From: Spirochaeta sp. UBA5339
Lineage (GTDB): Bacteria > Spirochaetota > Spirochaetia > DSM-2461
Reading direction: 5' to 3'
Assembly: GCA_002408085.1 (NCBI GenBank)
Contig: DHQL01000018.1
Location: 84,272-97,776, forward strand
DNA length: 13,505 nt
Each line of letters starts with the position of its first letter. Within the stretch, counting starts at the first letter, position 1. This document shows positions 1 to 7,064 of this stretch, piece by piece. Made by a program: the position numbers and the translations under genes. The notes beneath the pieces were generated by a model. The model saw only the letters and a list, made by a program, of their open reading frames with translations, was not told the origin of the DNA and searched no databases.

Positions 1-364
1 ATCTCCCGTAGTGCCCTCTCCCACGGCCCTGATTGCCATGAACACCCCCTCCCTCCTCTCCTTTCAGAAGGATGTGGTTCCCGGAGGAATCATTCTGGTG
101 AACTCCACCCTTGTCAGTGACAAGGTGGAGCGGAATGATGTGGATGTTCTCTATATTCCCGCCTCGGAGATGGCCAGGGAGAGCGGTGTTCTTGCCTCGG
201 CAAATATCATCATGCTTACCATCTATCTGAAGAGAAAGGGACTTGCGGACACTGAGATTCTCAAGAGCGTCATTCCCGTCAGTATGAAGCGGAAGGAGTC
301 AGAGGAGATAAATATCAGGATGATGGAGAAGGCTCTGGACTACTACAGCAGGGAGATTGAGTGA
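1..364 (+). CDS. 2-oxoacid:ferredoxin oxidoreductase, gamma subunit (C-terminal part)
   Basis: The reading frame is open from the window edge to a TGA at 362-364, so only about the last 120 residues are visible. The motif SPTALIAMNTPSL, followed by VPGGIILVNSTLV, is typical of the gamma (KorC/VorC/PorC) domain of 2-oxoacid:ferredoxin oxidoreductases. These cytoplasmic enzymes decarboxylate a 2-oxoacid to acyl-CoA and reduce ferredoxin. The alpha, beta and delta subunits would lie upstream, outside the window. The stop overlaps the GTG start of the butyrate kinase gene by 4 bp (GTGA), so the genes are probably co-transcribed. The linkage to butyrate kinase and phosphate butyryltransferase favours a branched-chain 2-oxoacid (VOR type) over pyruvate or 2-oxoglutarate. 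That substrate call is inference; the family call is firm. Confidence 0.85.
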   Translation, partial: SPVVPSPTALIAMNTPSLLSFQKDVVPGGIILVNSTLVSDKVERNDVDVLYIPASEMARESGVLASANIIMLTIYLKRKGLADTEILKSVIPVSMKRKESEEINIRMMEKALDYYSREIE

Positions 365-1431
365 GTCTGACAGTACTGGCGGTAAACCCCGGCTCCACCT
401 CGACCAAGGCGGCCCTCTTCCGGGACGGGGAGATTGCAGAAGAGATTAACTTTCCCCATGATGCGGCAGATCTGGAGGCCTGCGGAGGGCTCTTTGACCA
501 GAAGAAGCTCCGTCTGAAGGCGTTGGCTCCTCTCCTGAAAGAAGGGATAAAGCTTGATGCCGTTATCGGCAGAGGGGGGCTGATGAAGCCTCTGGGCGGC
601 GGAGTCTACCGGGTAAACAGGGCCATGCTGGAGGATCTGGAAAGCTGCCGCTACGGAACCCATGCCAGCAATCTGGGTGGGGTTCTGGCTGCAGAACTGG
701 CCCGGCGATTCGGCAGGACGGCGGACTGCCCCGCCCTGATTGCCGATCCCGTTGTGGTGGATGAGATGATCCCCGAGGCCCATGTCTCGGGAATTGACGG
801 AATCCCCCGGCGCAGCATCTTCCATGCCCTGAATCAGAAGTCCACAGCCCGGGAAGCGGCAAAGCAGCTGGGACTGGACTATGAAAATGCAAACTTTATC
901 GTTGCCCATATGGGAGGGGGTATCTCAGTGGGGGCCCACCGGACCGGACGGGTAATAGATGTAAACAACGCCCTGGACGGCGACGGTCCCTTCTCCCCCG
1001 AAAGGAGCGGCACAGTTCCTGCTGGGCAGCTGCTGGATCTTGTAGAGTCGGGCAGACCCATAGCAGAAATTCGCCGGCTTCTTACAGGGGCCGGGGGTGC
1101 GGCCTCTCTATACGGCAGCAAGGATATTCAGGCCCTTCTGGACGACTGCACCAGGGGTGTTGAAAGAGCCCGGATTATCTACGGGGCCATGATTCTGCAG
1201 ATATCCCAGGAGATAGCCCGTCATGGCGCGACCCTTGAAGGCAGGGTGGATGCGGTGGTTCTGACCGGGGGAATGGCTCAAAGCTCCACAATCACCGATG
1301 ATATAGAAAGGAAGATCAGTTATCTGGCGCCGGTGATTGTCATTCCCGGAGAGAGGGAGATGCACTCCCTTGCGGACAACGCCTACGCCGCTCTGAAAGG
1401 AACCAGAGAGATCAGGGAGTACACAAGATGA
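361..1431 (+). CDS. buk: Butyrate (or branched-chain fatty acid) kinase
   Basis: At 356 residues this matches the usual length of butyrate kinases of the acetate kinase (ASKHA) family. It makes ATP and a free acid from butyryl- or isobutyryl-phosphate in the cytoplasm. Visible motifs are the N-terminal phosphate loop NPGSTSTK (9-16), FIVAHMGGGISVGAH (179-193), the DGDGPFSPERSG segment (206-217), LTGGMAQS (301-308) and the C-terminal PGEREMHSLADNA (329-341). The start is GTG at 361, preceded by GGAG and overlapping the upstream stop. The next gene overlaps it by 4 bp. Neighbours on both sides place it as the last step of a 2-oxoacid to acyl-CoA to acyl-phosphate to acid route. Butyrate, isobutyrate and isovalerate cannot be told apart from sequence. 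Confidence 0.93.
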   Translation: MSLTVLAVNPGSTSTKAALFRDGEIAEEINFPHDAADLEACGGLFDQKKLRLKALAPLLKEGIKLDAVIGRGGLMKPLGGGVYRVNRAMLEDLESCRYGTHASNLGGVLAAELARRFGRTADCPALIADPVVVDEMIPEAHVSGIDGIPRRSIFHALNQKSTAREAAKQLGLDYENANFIVAHMGGGISVGAHRTGRVIDVNNALDGDGPFSPERSGTVPAGQLLDLVESGRPIAEIRRLLTGAGGAASLYGSKDIQALLDDCTRGVERARIIYGAMILQISQEIARHGATLEGRVDAVVLTGGMAQSSTITDDIERKISYLAPVIVIPGEREMHSLADNAYAALKGTREIREYTR

Positions 1432-2321
1432 AAGATGCCGTAACACTGGACCGGATGCTCTCCTTCCCGGCCGGCAGAAGGAAGAAGATTGCCCTTGTAG
1501 GCGCCGACCATGACGAATCCCTGCTGACGGTAAAAGAGTATATGGATGCGGCAGACTTTCTACTCCTGGGTGATGAGGCTGAGATCAGAAGGCGATGTGA
1601 TGTTCTGAATATTCCCCGGAACTCCTATAACATAGAGGATATCCCGGATCACAGTGAGGCGGCTGAGAGAGGAGCCATGCTGGCATCCAAAGGAGAGGTG
1701 GATGTTCTGATGAAGGGAGGAGTTCACACCGCCCTTTTTACAAAGGCCCTTCTGAAAAAAGAGAGAGGACTTGTTCCGCCGGAGGGGCTGATCAGCCATC
1801 TGGCCCTCTTCGAGATACCAGGCCTCCCGGTTCCCGTGGCCCTGAGCGACGCAGCCCTTAATATCAGCCCCGGACTGAATGAGAAGAAGATTATCCTTGA
1901 AAACTCCCTTGCGGTCCTGAGACGGCTGAAAAAGGGCCCCTTCGGAGTGGTCTGCGTAGCCGCCGTTGAGAAGGTGAACCCGAAGATTCCCGGAACCCTT
2001 GATGCCGATGCCCTGGCTTCAATGGATTGGGAGGATGCCCGGGTGGAGGGTCCCATGGGCCTGGATGCCGCCCTTTCTGCGGAGGCGGCTGAGATCAAGG
2101 GCATTGAGAGCCGGGTGGCCGGAAGACCGGATCTTCTTCTCTTTCCAGACCTGAACAGCGCCAACGCCGCCTACAAGGCCTTCTCCTTTATGAAGGGAGT
2201 CCGCCACTGCGGAATTCTGGCAGGCTTGAGTCTGCCGGTTGTACTGACATCCCGATCGGACCCCGAAGAGGTGCGGAGCCTCAGTCTGCGCCTGGCTCTC
2301 TCAGCATCCTTTCATTTTTAA
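1428..2321 (+). CDS. ptb: Phosphate butyryltransferase
   Basis: The protein has 297 residues, normal for phosphate acetyl/butyryltransferases. It exchanges CoA for phosphate on an acyl-CoA and feeds butyrate kinase. Recognisable family segments are VDVLMKGGVHTALF (91-104), SDAALNISP (140-148), EGPMGLDAAL (207-216), DLLLFPDLNSANAAYK (235-250) and PVVLTSRSD (270-278). The ATG overlaps the buk stop by 4 bp (ATGA), and GGGAG lies about 9 nt upstream. The order here is kinase then transferase, the reverse of the clostridial ptb-buk order. The N-terminal half is less conserved by eye but collinear. No hairpin terminator is visible between its stop and the next gene, only a promoter for that gene. 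Confidence 0.92.
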   Translation: MKDAVTLDRMLSFPAGRRKKIALVGADHDESLLTVKEYMDAADFLLLGDEAEIRRRCDVLNIPRNSYNIEDIPDHSEAAERGAMLASKGEVDVLMKGGVHTALFTKALLKKERGLVPPEGLISHLALFEIPGLPVPVALSDAALNISPGLNEKKIILENSLAVLRRLKKGPFGVVCVAAVEKVNPKIPGTLDADALASMDWEDARVEGPMGLDAALSAEAAEIKGIESRVAGRPDLLLFPDLNSANAAYKAFSFMKGVRHCGILAGLSLPVVLTSRSDPEEVRSLSLRLALSASFHF

Positions 2322-2331
2322 CGCCTCTTTC

Positions 2332-2361
2332 TTGAAACAAAGCATCTGATAAAGATACAAT
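2332..2361 (+). promoter_or_regulatory. Promoter of the pentapeptide-repeat gene
   Basis: TTGAAA (2332-2337) and TACAAT (2356-2361) are separated by 18 bp, close to the sigma70 consensus. The -10 box ends only 7 nt before the ATG at 2369, so the message would begin at or next to the start codon. Confidence 0.6.
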
Positions 2362-2368
2362 TCGGACC

Positions 2369-2965
2369 ATGACAGATATACTTGATCCCGATATTGAGGA
2401 CTACGAAGACGAGTCCTTTGAATCCCTGAACCTGAGCGGGGAAAACCTGAGTGCCAAAGCCTTTATGGACTGCACCTTTATTGACTGCCGTTTTTCCGAC
2501 TGCTCTCTTGTGGGCACCCTCTTCCGGGGCTGCCGCTTTGAAAACTGCGAGTTTTCACTGCTGAAGGTGACCAATTCGGTCTTCAGCAGCATCGAGTTCG
2601 ACTCCTGCCGGCTCCAGGGAATCAACTTCTCCGACAGTTCAACCCGCCAGTTTTATGCGGAATTCACCGACTGCGATGTGCGGCACTGCTTCTTTTCCGA
2701 TATGAATATGAAAAAGAGAGAACTCTCACGCAGCCGTTTCAGGGACTGCGAGTTTCATCAGATCGACTTCCGTGAGGCCGACTTCCGTTCCACCGAATTC
2801 AGTGAAACCCCTTTCAGCAGCTGCGACCTGAGAAAAGCCGACTTTACCGCTGCCAGGGGATATATTATCAACCCCGAACAGAACAAGCTCCGAGACGCCA
2901 AATTCTCGGTTCCCGATGTGCTGGCCCTGCTTGCCCCTCTGGGAATCAAGATAAAAGAGGGCTGA
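2369..2965 (+). CDS. Pentapeptide-repeat protein, Cys-rich
   Basis: This 198-residue protein has an acidic N-terminus (about 1-18). It is followed by a five-residue periodicity of the form x-F-x-x-C/D from about residue 20 to 162 (examples TFIDC, RFSDC, RFENC, EFHQI, DFREA, DFRST, DLRKA). Such repeats fold as a right-handed quadrilateral beta-helix. The ending NPEQNKLRDAKF followed by LLAPLGIKI resembles the C-terminal cap of Qnr/McbG-type pentapeptide proteins. Those bind DNA gyrase as DNA mimics, but most family members have no known role. Ten cysteines (35, 40, 45, 55, 60, 80, 102, 107, 127, 152) mostly occupy repeat positions, and there is no signal peptide or membrane segment. It has its own promoter and no good ribosome-binding site. 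The family is certain; a gyrase-protection role is only a possibility. Confidence 0.85.
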   Translation: MTDILDPDIEDYEDESFESLNLSGENLSAKAFMDCTFIDCRFSDCSLVGTLFRGCRFENCEFSLLKVTNSVFSSIEFDSCRLQGINFSDSSTRQFYAEFTDCDVRHCFFSDMNMKKRELSRSRFRDCEFHQIDFREADFRSTEFSETPFSSCDLRKADFTAARGYIINPEQNKLRDAKFSVPDVLALLAPLGIKIKEG

Positions 2966-2968
2966 AGG

Positions 2969-3060
2969 TCTGCCGGGCGGAAGCCCGGAGAGGCATCAAC
3001 CGGACCCGGCCGCAATCTTGCCGGACGGCAGCCCGGAGGGGCATCGGGCGGGCCCGGCCG
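2969..3060. repeat. Two imperfect 48-bp GC-rich direct repeats in a convergent intergenic gap
   Basis: Unit 1 (2969-3012) and unit 2 (3017-3060) align without gaps at a 48-bp offset. They share blocks such as GCCCGGAG, GGCATC and CCCGGCCG. Each begins with a short hairpin; in unit 1 it is CCGGGC-ggaa-GCCCGG (2973-2988), and unit 2 has a one-mismatch version. The repeats lie between the convergent pentapeptide and aminotransferase genes. They may act as a two-way terminator or be a dispersed intergenic element. No T-run follows. The period is a multiple of three, but no convincing gene covers the repeats. Confidence 0.6.
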
Positions 3061-3079
3061 GACCTCCCGCCTCCCGGCC

Positions 3080-4357
3080 CTACCTGTTAAGTCTGCCGGG
3101 ATTATTCTTTGCCACAACCGCAAAGGCCTCGGAAGCCACCTGAATGGTCTGACTGATATCCTCATCTGTCAGGGAGCAGTTGATAAAGTGATTGTGATGG
3201 CTGGTGAAGAAGACACCCCGTCTGGCACACTCGGCGCAGAACTCCTGCTGCATCATAAGAGAGTCGTCATTGATCAGCCGCATATAGAACATCGAGGGCA
3301 CACCGCTGATCTTCAGGGTCAGATCTTCCGCCGCCGCGGCTTTCACAAGCCCCTCGGTCAGCTTCTTTCCCTTCTCAATCATCAGGTTTGCACCATCCAG
3401 ACGCTTCAGCTCATTGATACAGGCCACACCGGCAGCCATGGGAGCCGCACTGGACCAGTAGCTGCCGGTATAGAAAACCTTTGATGCAGCGTCCTTCAGG
3501 GAGTCCTTCCCGACCACGGCGGATACGGGATAGCCGTTGGCCAGGGCCTTGCAGTAGCAGGCCAGATCCGGTTCAAAGCCGAAGTATCTGGCCGATCCCC
3601 CCAGGTCCAGCCGGAACCCGCAGCGTACATCATCGATAATCAGGACAATACCGTTCTCATCACAGATCTTTCTGATCTTCTGCCAGTACCCCTCCGCAGG
3701 CAGCACATTGTCCGCAAAAACCCTGTGGTCGTAGGGTGTGGCGATAAAGGCGGCAATACGGCGGGGATACTTCTTTACCAGACGCTCCACCGCAGCAGTA
3801 TCGTTCCAGGGGACGGTAAGGTTGTTCCCCACATCCCCATCGGTTATCCCCGCATGGGTCACCGACTGTGTCCAGGGAGCCACACCATGATAGCCCCCCT
3901 CAACCATTATCACCTTCTCCCGGCCGGTGGCGGCATGGGCAATCAGCCTGGCGAAGCCTGTGGCATCACCGCCGTTTTTCATAAAAAAGGCCCAGTCGGC
4001 CATCTCAATGGTATCCACAAGGAGCTCAGCAAACTCCACCTGCTTCCGTCCGGGCAGGGCCATACAGTTTCCCTTCTCATACTGCTCACGAGCCGCCGCT
4101 TCCACAACATCATTGTTGTAGCCCAGCACATTGGGGCCGTAGGCGCACATATAGTCGATAAATTTGTTGCCGTCCAGGTCCCAGAAATAGGAGTCCTTCA
4201 CCCTGTCCGCATAGAGGGGATAGGCTGTGGTGGGAATAAACTGGGACTGCACCGGTCCCTGATGTCCGGGGATTCCAGCGGGGAGAACCTTCAAAGCCCT
4301 CTGAAAGAGGTCCATGGATTTAGTATAGCTGTTTAAAGTATCTTTTGTTTCTGTCAT
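3080..4357 (-). CDS. Class III PLP-dependent aminotransferase (glutamate-1-semialdehyde aminomutase-like)
   Basis: This 425-residue cytoplasmic enzyme has the class III aminotransferase layout. The substrate-side loop is GNKFIDYMCAYGPNVLGY (63-80), the phosphate-binding region is KNGGDATGFARL (127-138), and GGYHG lies at 154-158. The PLP-ring aspartate motif is IIDDVRCGFR (240-249, Asp242), and the Schiff-base lysine lies in CYCKALANGYP (Lys270). It resembles HemL-type glutamate-1-semialdehyde aminomutases, but has GGDATG where those usually have SGTEAT and DDVRCGFR where they have DEV.TGFR. No haem genes are nearby. I therefore do not call it hemL; the substrate is unknown. The start has AAGGA 8 nt upstream. 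It sits 21 bp behind the SCP2-like gene, in the same probable operon. Confidence 0.85.
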   Translation of the reverse strand: MTETKDTLNSYTKSMDLFQRALKVLPAGIPGHQGPVQSQFIPTTAYPLYADRVKDSYFWDLDGNKFIDYMCAYGPNVLGYNNDVVEAAAREQYEKGNCMALPGRKQVEFAELLVDTIEMADWAFFMKNGGDATGFARLIAHAATGREKVIMVEGGYHGVAPWTQSVTHAGITDGDVGNNLTVPWNDTAAVERLVKKYPRRIAAFIATPYDHRVFADNVLPAEGYWQKIRKICDENGIVLIIDDVRCGFRLDLGGSARYFGFEPDLACYCKALANGYPVSAVVGKDSLKDAASKVFYTGSYWSSAAPMAAGVACINELKRLDGANLMIEKGKKLTEGLVKAAAAEDLTLKISGVPSMFYMRLINDDSLMMQQEFCAECARRGVFFTSHHNHFINCSLTDEDISQTIQVASEAFAVVAKNNPGRLNR

Positions 4358-4378
4358 TACTGCTTTCCTTATTTCAGA

Positions 4379-5134
4379 TCAGGAGAGATAGAGTGGAACA
4401 AGATCCAGTATGGGGTTCATATGGTCCAGCATGGGGATAAATCCCTTCATGGCCATCTCTCCGCTGCCCAGACCGGTAAAGGTATCCAGATTCCCGTTCA
4501 GGACCCTGTGGGCTGAATCCAGATCCCTGAAGGAGAGAATCGCCCTCGGGTCCTCATGATGCCCCTTTACACAGGAGAGTTTTCCTCTTTTTACATGGAT
4601 CTGAACTCCAATTCCCTTCTCTACAAGAACCTGAAGAACACCGTCGGGCATATGGGCTGCACTGAGACGTCCCTTGCTGTCATGATTTCCAATCTCAGCC
4701 AGGGCAAAGAATGCTGTGTAGGCGGTGAGTTCCGTATTCATCCTGAAGTAAGCGGGGTCCTTTAACAGAGCCTCGGTGGGTCGAAGATAGTAATCAAGGC
4801 GATCGGCCAGCTTCATAAAGGGTCCTGTAAGAAAGCCCAGTCTGGTAAATCCCTTAAGGGGGACGGGATTTGCCTCGCCCGCTATCATTTTGTTGAAGTG
4901 TTCAGGGGAATTGAAATAAAGAACGATACTGCTTTTGTGTTTCCCCCTTTTCATCTCGGCTCTGCCCCCTGAAAAGGCCAGACAGCCCCGGGGACCACGG
5001 GCAATGATAAACTGAATGGAAAGCTCTCTTCCCTCTATAAGACCGGCACTGACCGGATCATGTTCCGCCAGATATTCCATTCCTTTGAGTACGGCAAAAA
5101 GATTGCATCTGGCCAGGACAGTTGAGTCCATCAT
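4379..5134 (-). CDS. SCP2-like protein with two similar halves
   Basis: The product is 251 residues and looks cytoplasmic, with no signal peptide or membrane helix. Two segments, about 38-117 and 165-250, share one layout. Each has a strand-forming stretch (IQFIIARGPRGCLAFSGG versus GVQIHVKRGKLSC), then a charged turn, then IVLYF or AILSF, a short helix ending ...MIAG or ...VLNG, and a hydrophobic helix with FMKLADRL or FIPMLDHM. This is the pattern of the SCP2 sterol-carrier fold, which binds lipids or hydrophobic ligands in a tunnel, so I infer a tandem SCP2-like protein. Sequence identity between the halves is low. The ATG (of a tandem ATGATG) follows GGGAGG at normal spacing. It is the first gene of an operon with the aminotransferase, so it may bind or present that enzyme's substrate; this is speculative. 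Confidence 0.6.
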   Translation of the reverse strand: MMDSTVLARCNLFAVLKGMEYLAEHDPVSAGLIEGRELSIQFIIARGPRGCLAFSGGRAEMKRGKHKSSIVLYFNSPEHFNKMIAGEANPVPLKGFTRLGFLTGPFMKLADRLDYYLRPTEALLKDPAYFRMNTELTAYTAFFALAEIGNHDSKGRLSAAHMPDGVLQVLVEKGIGVQIHVKRGKLSCVKGHHEDPRAILSFRDLDSAHRVLNGNLDTFTGLGSGEMAMKGFIPMLDHMNPILDLVPLYLS

Positions 5135-5152
5135 AATTTCCTCCCTTATTTT

Positions 5153-5172
5153 TCAGCATAAGTCAGCATAAG
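5153..5172. repeat. Tandem 10-bp direct repeat upstream of the SCP2-like gene
   Basis: TCAGCATAAG occurs twice back to back (5153-5162 and 5163-5172), 18 bp before the SCP2-like start codon. On the minus strand each copy holds TATGCT, which could act as a -10 box, but I see no matching -35 box. Confidence 0.7.
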
Positions 5173-5205
5173 TGAGTAACCACTCATCTTAATAGGATAT
5201 CCTAT
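5173..5205. promoter_or_regulatory. Two dyads, probable operators of the SCP2-like/aminotransferase operon
   Basis: TGAGT-aacc-ACTCA (5173-5186) is an inverted repeat of the size bound by TetR-type dimers. Six bases away, ATAGGATATCCTAT (5192-5205) is a perfect 14-bp palindrome. Both lie just upstream of the SCP2-like operon, where a promoter must be. No regulator gene adjoins them, so the factor would be encoded elsewhere. Confidence 0.45.
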
Positions 5206-5240
5206 AACCGGAAGAAGGAAAGGCTTTTTAATATATTTGG

Positions 5241-5289
5241 AGAGAGTTCGCTCTCTGCCTGCGGCTGCAGGCATTTTCAGAGAGTTTTT
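5241..5289. terminator. Compound hairpin ending the MinD/NifX operon, with alternative pairing
   Basis: Plus-strand order is AGAGAG (5241-5246), TTCG, CTCTCT (5251-5256), GCCTGC (5257-5262), GGCT, GCAGGC (5267-5272), attttc, AGAGAG (5279-5284), TTTTT (5285-5289). CTCTCT can pair with either AGAGAG. Reading plus, the second pairing gives a long stem followed by five T, a classic intrinsic terminator. Reading minus, it lies 52 bp after the last MinD gene and forms the same stem without a clean T-run. It most likely separates the two minus-strand operons. Confidence 0.55.
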
Positions 5290-5340
5290 ATCTGGATTTC
5301 AGACAAAAATGTAAGGACCCGGACCGTGTAAAAGAGTTTA

Positions 5341-6225
5341 TCAGACTTTCAGATCAGCCTCAGCAGGAACCAGTTTCCTTACTGCCTCGGCCCAGCCAAG
5401 TTCTTCAAAGAATCCGGCTTCAGCCAGAGACGGGATCTGCTTTTCAGACAGGGATTTTACAATCTCCTCTTTGAAGGGAATCTTCAGAATAACAGGAATA
5501 GAGTGCTCAGATGCAAAGGCCTCGATGGCGTCAGCCCCCTTCCTGGAGAGATCGGACTTGTTGATAATAAGAAAGATCTCCGGTTCAAAACGCTGAAGCA
5601 TGGTATAGAGCCGTTTAAGATCATGCAGTCCCGAGACGGTGGGTTCGGTCACAACGCAGACCCTGTCGGCTCCGGTGCAGGCCGAGATAACGGCACATCC
5701 TATTCCCGGAGGTCCGTCGATAAGAACATGGTCATACCCCAGTTCCGCCGCCTTTTTTCCAGCCCGTCCGCGGACTTCCGAAACTAGGCGTCCCGATGTC
5801 TCCTCTCCGGGAATCAGTCGGGCATGGATCATGGGACCATACTCGGTGTCGGACTCAAAGATTGAGCCCACAGCGGCCTTTTCCAGCTTCAGAGCCCCTG
5901 TAGGACAGACATGAACACAGACACCGCAGCCCTCGCAGGCGGGAGCCTTGATTGAAAAATCCTCCTTTACGGCACCGAAGAGGCAGTAGACCCGGCACTG
6001 ACCGCAGGATTCACAGAGATCGGGATTCAAAACCGCTTTTTTGGTTCCGTAGAATACCTCGTCCCTGACCTTTTCCGGTTCAAGCAGTATGGAAAGGTTG
6101 GGTGCATCCACATCGCAGTCCGCCACAACCGTATTTTTCAGATAAGGAACCAGAGAAGCGGTGAGGGAGGTTTTTCCTGTCCCTCCCTTGCCGGAGATAA
6201 TTACTGTTTCACTTACTTTTTTCAT
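5341..6225 (-). CDS. MinD-type P-loop ATPase with inserted 2x[4Fe-4S] ferredoxin domain (second copy)
   Basis: This 294-residue soluble ATPase opens with the deviant Walker A motif SGKGGTGKTS (11-20, signature Lys13, catalytic Lys18). It carries a bacterial ferredoxin insert with Cys71/74/77/81 and Cys97/100/103/107, and a Walker B region HVLIDGPPG (166-174). This is the 'MinD superfamily ATPase with inserted ferredoxin domain' family, related to Mrp/NBP35 and found as pairs in Orp-type clusters. A link between ATP hydrolysis and Fe-S or metal-cluster handling is likely; the exact reaction is not known. The ATG overlaps the stop of the preceding paralogue by 4 bp, with GGCGGAG upstream. It is the last gene of the operon. 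Confidence 0.9.
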   Translation of the reverse strand: MKKVSETVIISGKGGTGKTSLTASLVPYLKNTVVADCDVDAPNLSILLEPEKVRDEVFYGTKKAVLNPDLCESCGQCRVYCLFGAVKEDFSIKAPACEGCGVCVHVCPTGALKLEKAAVGSIFESDTEYGPMIHARLIPGEETSGRLVSEVRGRAGKKAAELGYDHVLIDGPPGIGCAVISACTGADRVCVVTEPTVSGLHDLKRLYTMLQRFEPEIFLIINKSDLSRKGADAIEAFASEHSIPVILKIPFKEEIVKSLSEKQIPSLAEAGFFEELGWAEAVRKLVPAEADLKV

Positions 6226-7061
6226 TTGATACTCTCCGCCTGTACTCTTTCCCAGACTCCTTCCAGAACCTTTTTAATATCCGGCTTCATCTGACTGAGC
6301 ATTTCACCCTCTGCATAAGCCTCTGCAAGCTCCCTGCTGAAAGGGATCTCTCCGATAACGGGAATATTCTCATCCCGGCAGTAGCCGTAGACCTCATCGT
6401 CCCCGAGTCCGGTCTTGTTTACAATCACTGCCATTGACATGTCCATGGTCCTCAGCATCTCAACAACCATCTTCATATCACTCAGGGCAAAGGGGGTGGG
6501 CTCTGTTACAATCAGAGCCAGATCACAGCCCTCCAGAGAGGCAACGGTGGTGCAGGAGGTGCCCGGAGGACTGTCTATTACGGTCATATCATACTCTACA
6601 GCCAGTGTGAGGGCCTTTTTAATAACGGGAACACCCGAGTACTCCCCTGGAGTCATGGCGCCGCTGATGACAGTGTTGCCTGTGACGGCTGTTCCCTTCT
6701 GAATCTCTCCGACCGGTCTCTCACCGTAGCTGATGGCATCTTCAGGACAGACCATTGCGCAGCCTCCGCAGGCGTGGCAGATCTCTTTCAGAACAATTGT
6801 CATGGCAGGTGCGACGATCAGGGCGTTGAACTGACAGAAAACCGAGCACTTCCGGCAGTGGGTACAGAGCTCCTCATCCACCTCGGGGTAGGAGACGGTT
6901 ACAGGAATCTCATCAATCCACTCGGATTTCAGAAAGAGGTCACCATTGGGTTCCTCCACATCAAGATCCATATAGAGGGCGTCGGGATTAAGGGCCGCCA
7001 GATGGGTGGAGACCGTTGTCTTTCCGGTTCCACCCTTTCCGCTTAGGACTGCTACTCTCAT
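6222..7061 (-). CDS. MinD-type P-loop ATPase with inserted 2x[4Fe-4S] ferredoxin domain (first copy)
   Basis: At 279 residues this is a paralogue of the following gene with the same architecture. It has Walker A SGKGGTGKTT (7-16), a ferredoxin insert with Cys66/69/72/76 and Cys95/98/101/105, and Walker B TVIDSPPG (160-167). Both clusters keep all eight cysteines, so two [4Fe-4S] centres are expected. MinD-family ATPases work as ATP-sandwich dimers, so the adjacent pair probably forms a heterodimer (inference from pairing and overlap). The ATG comes 3 bp after the stop of the NifX-like gene. An Orp-complex role is suggested by this pair plus NifX-like proteins. NBP35-type Fe-S scaffolding is the alternative. 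Confidence 0.9.
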   Translation of the reverse strand: MRVAVLSGKGGTGKTTVSTHLAALNPDALYMDLDVEEPNGDLFLKSEWIDEIPVTVSYPEVDEELCTHCRKCSVFCQFNALIVAPAMTIVLKEICHACGGCAMVCPEDAISYGERPVGEIQKGTAVTGNTVISGAMTPGEYSGVPVIKKALTLAVEYDMTVIDSPPGTSCTTVASLEGCDLALIVTEPTPFALSDMKMVVEMLRTMDMSMAVIVNKTGLGDDEVYGYCRDENIPVIGEIPFSRELAEAYAEGEMLSQMKPDIKKVLEGVWERVQAESIK

Positions 7062-7064
7062 AGA

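Noticed and set aside
343..909. Minus-strand open frame of 188 codons opposite butyrate kinase
   Set aside because: It is antisense to clear kinase motifs and has no recognisable domain.
2758..3165. Minus-strand frame translating the 48-bp repeats as a Pro/Arg-rich 16-residue repeat
   Set aside because: It overlaps both flanking genes in the wrong frames, lacks a start signal, and its composition simply reflects GC-rich DNA.
3725..4336. Plus-strand open frame of 203 codons opposite the aminotransferase
   Set aside because: It lies fully antisense to conserved PLP motifs, has no ribosome-binding site and its composition is that of a shadow.
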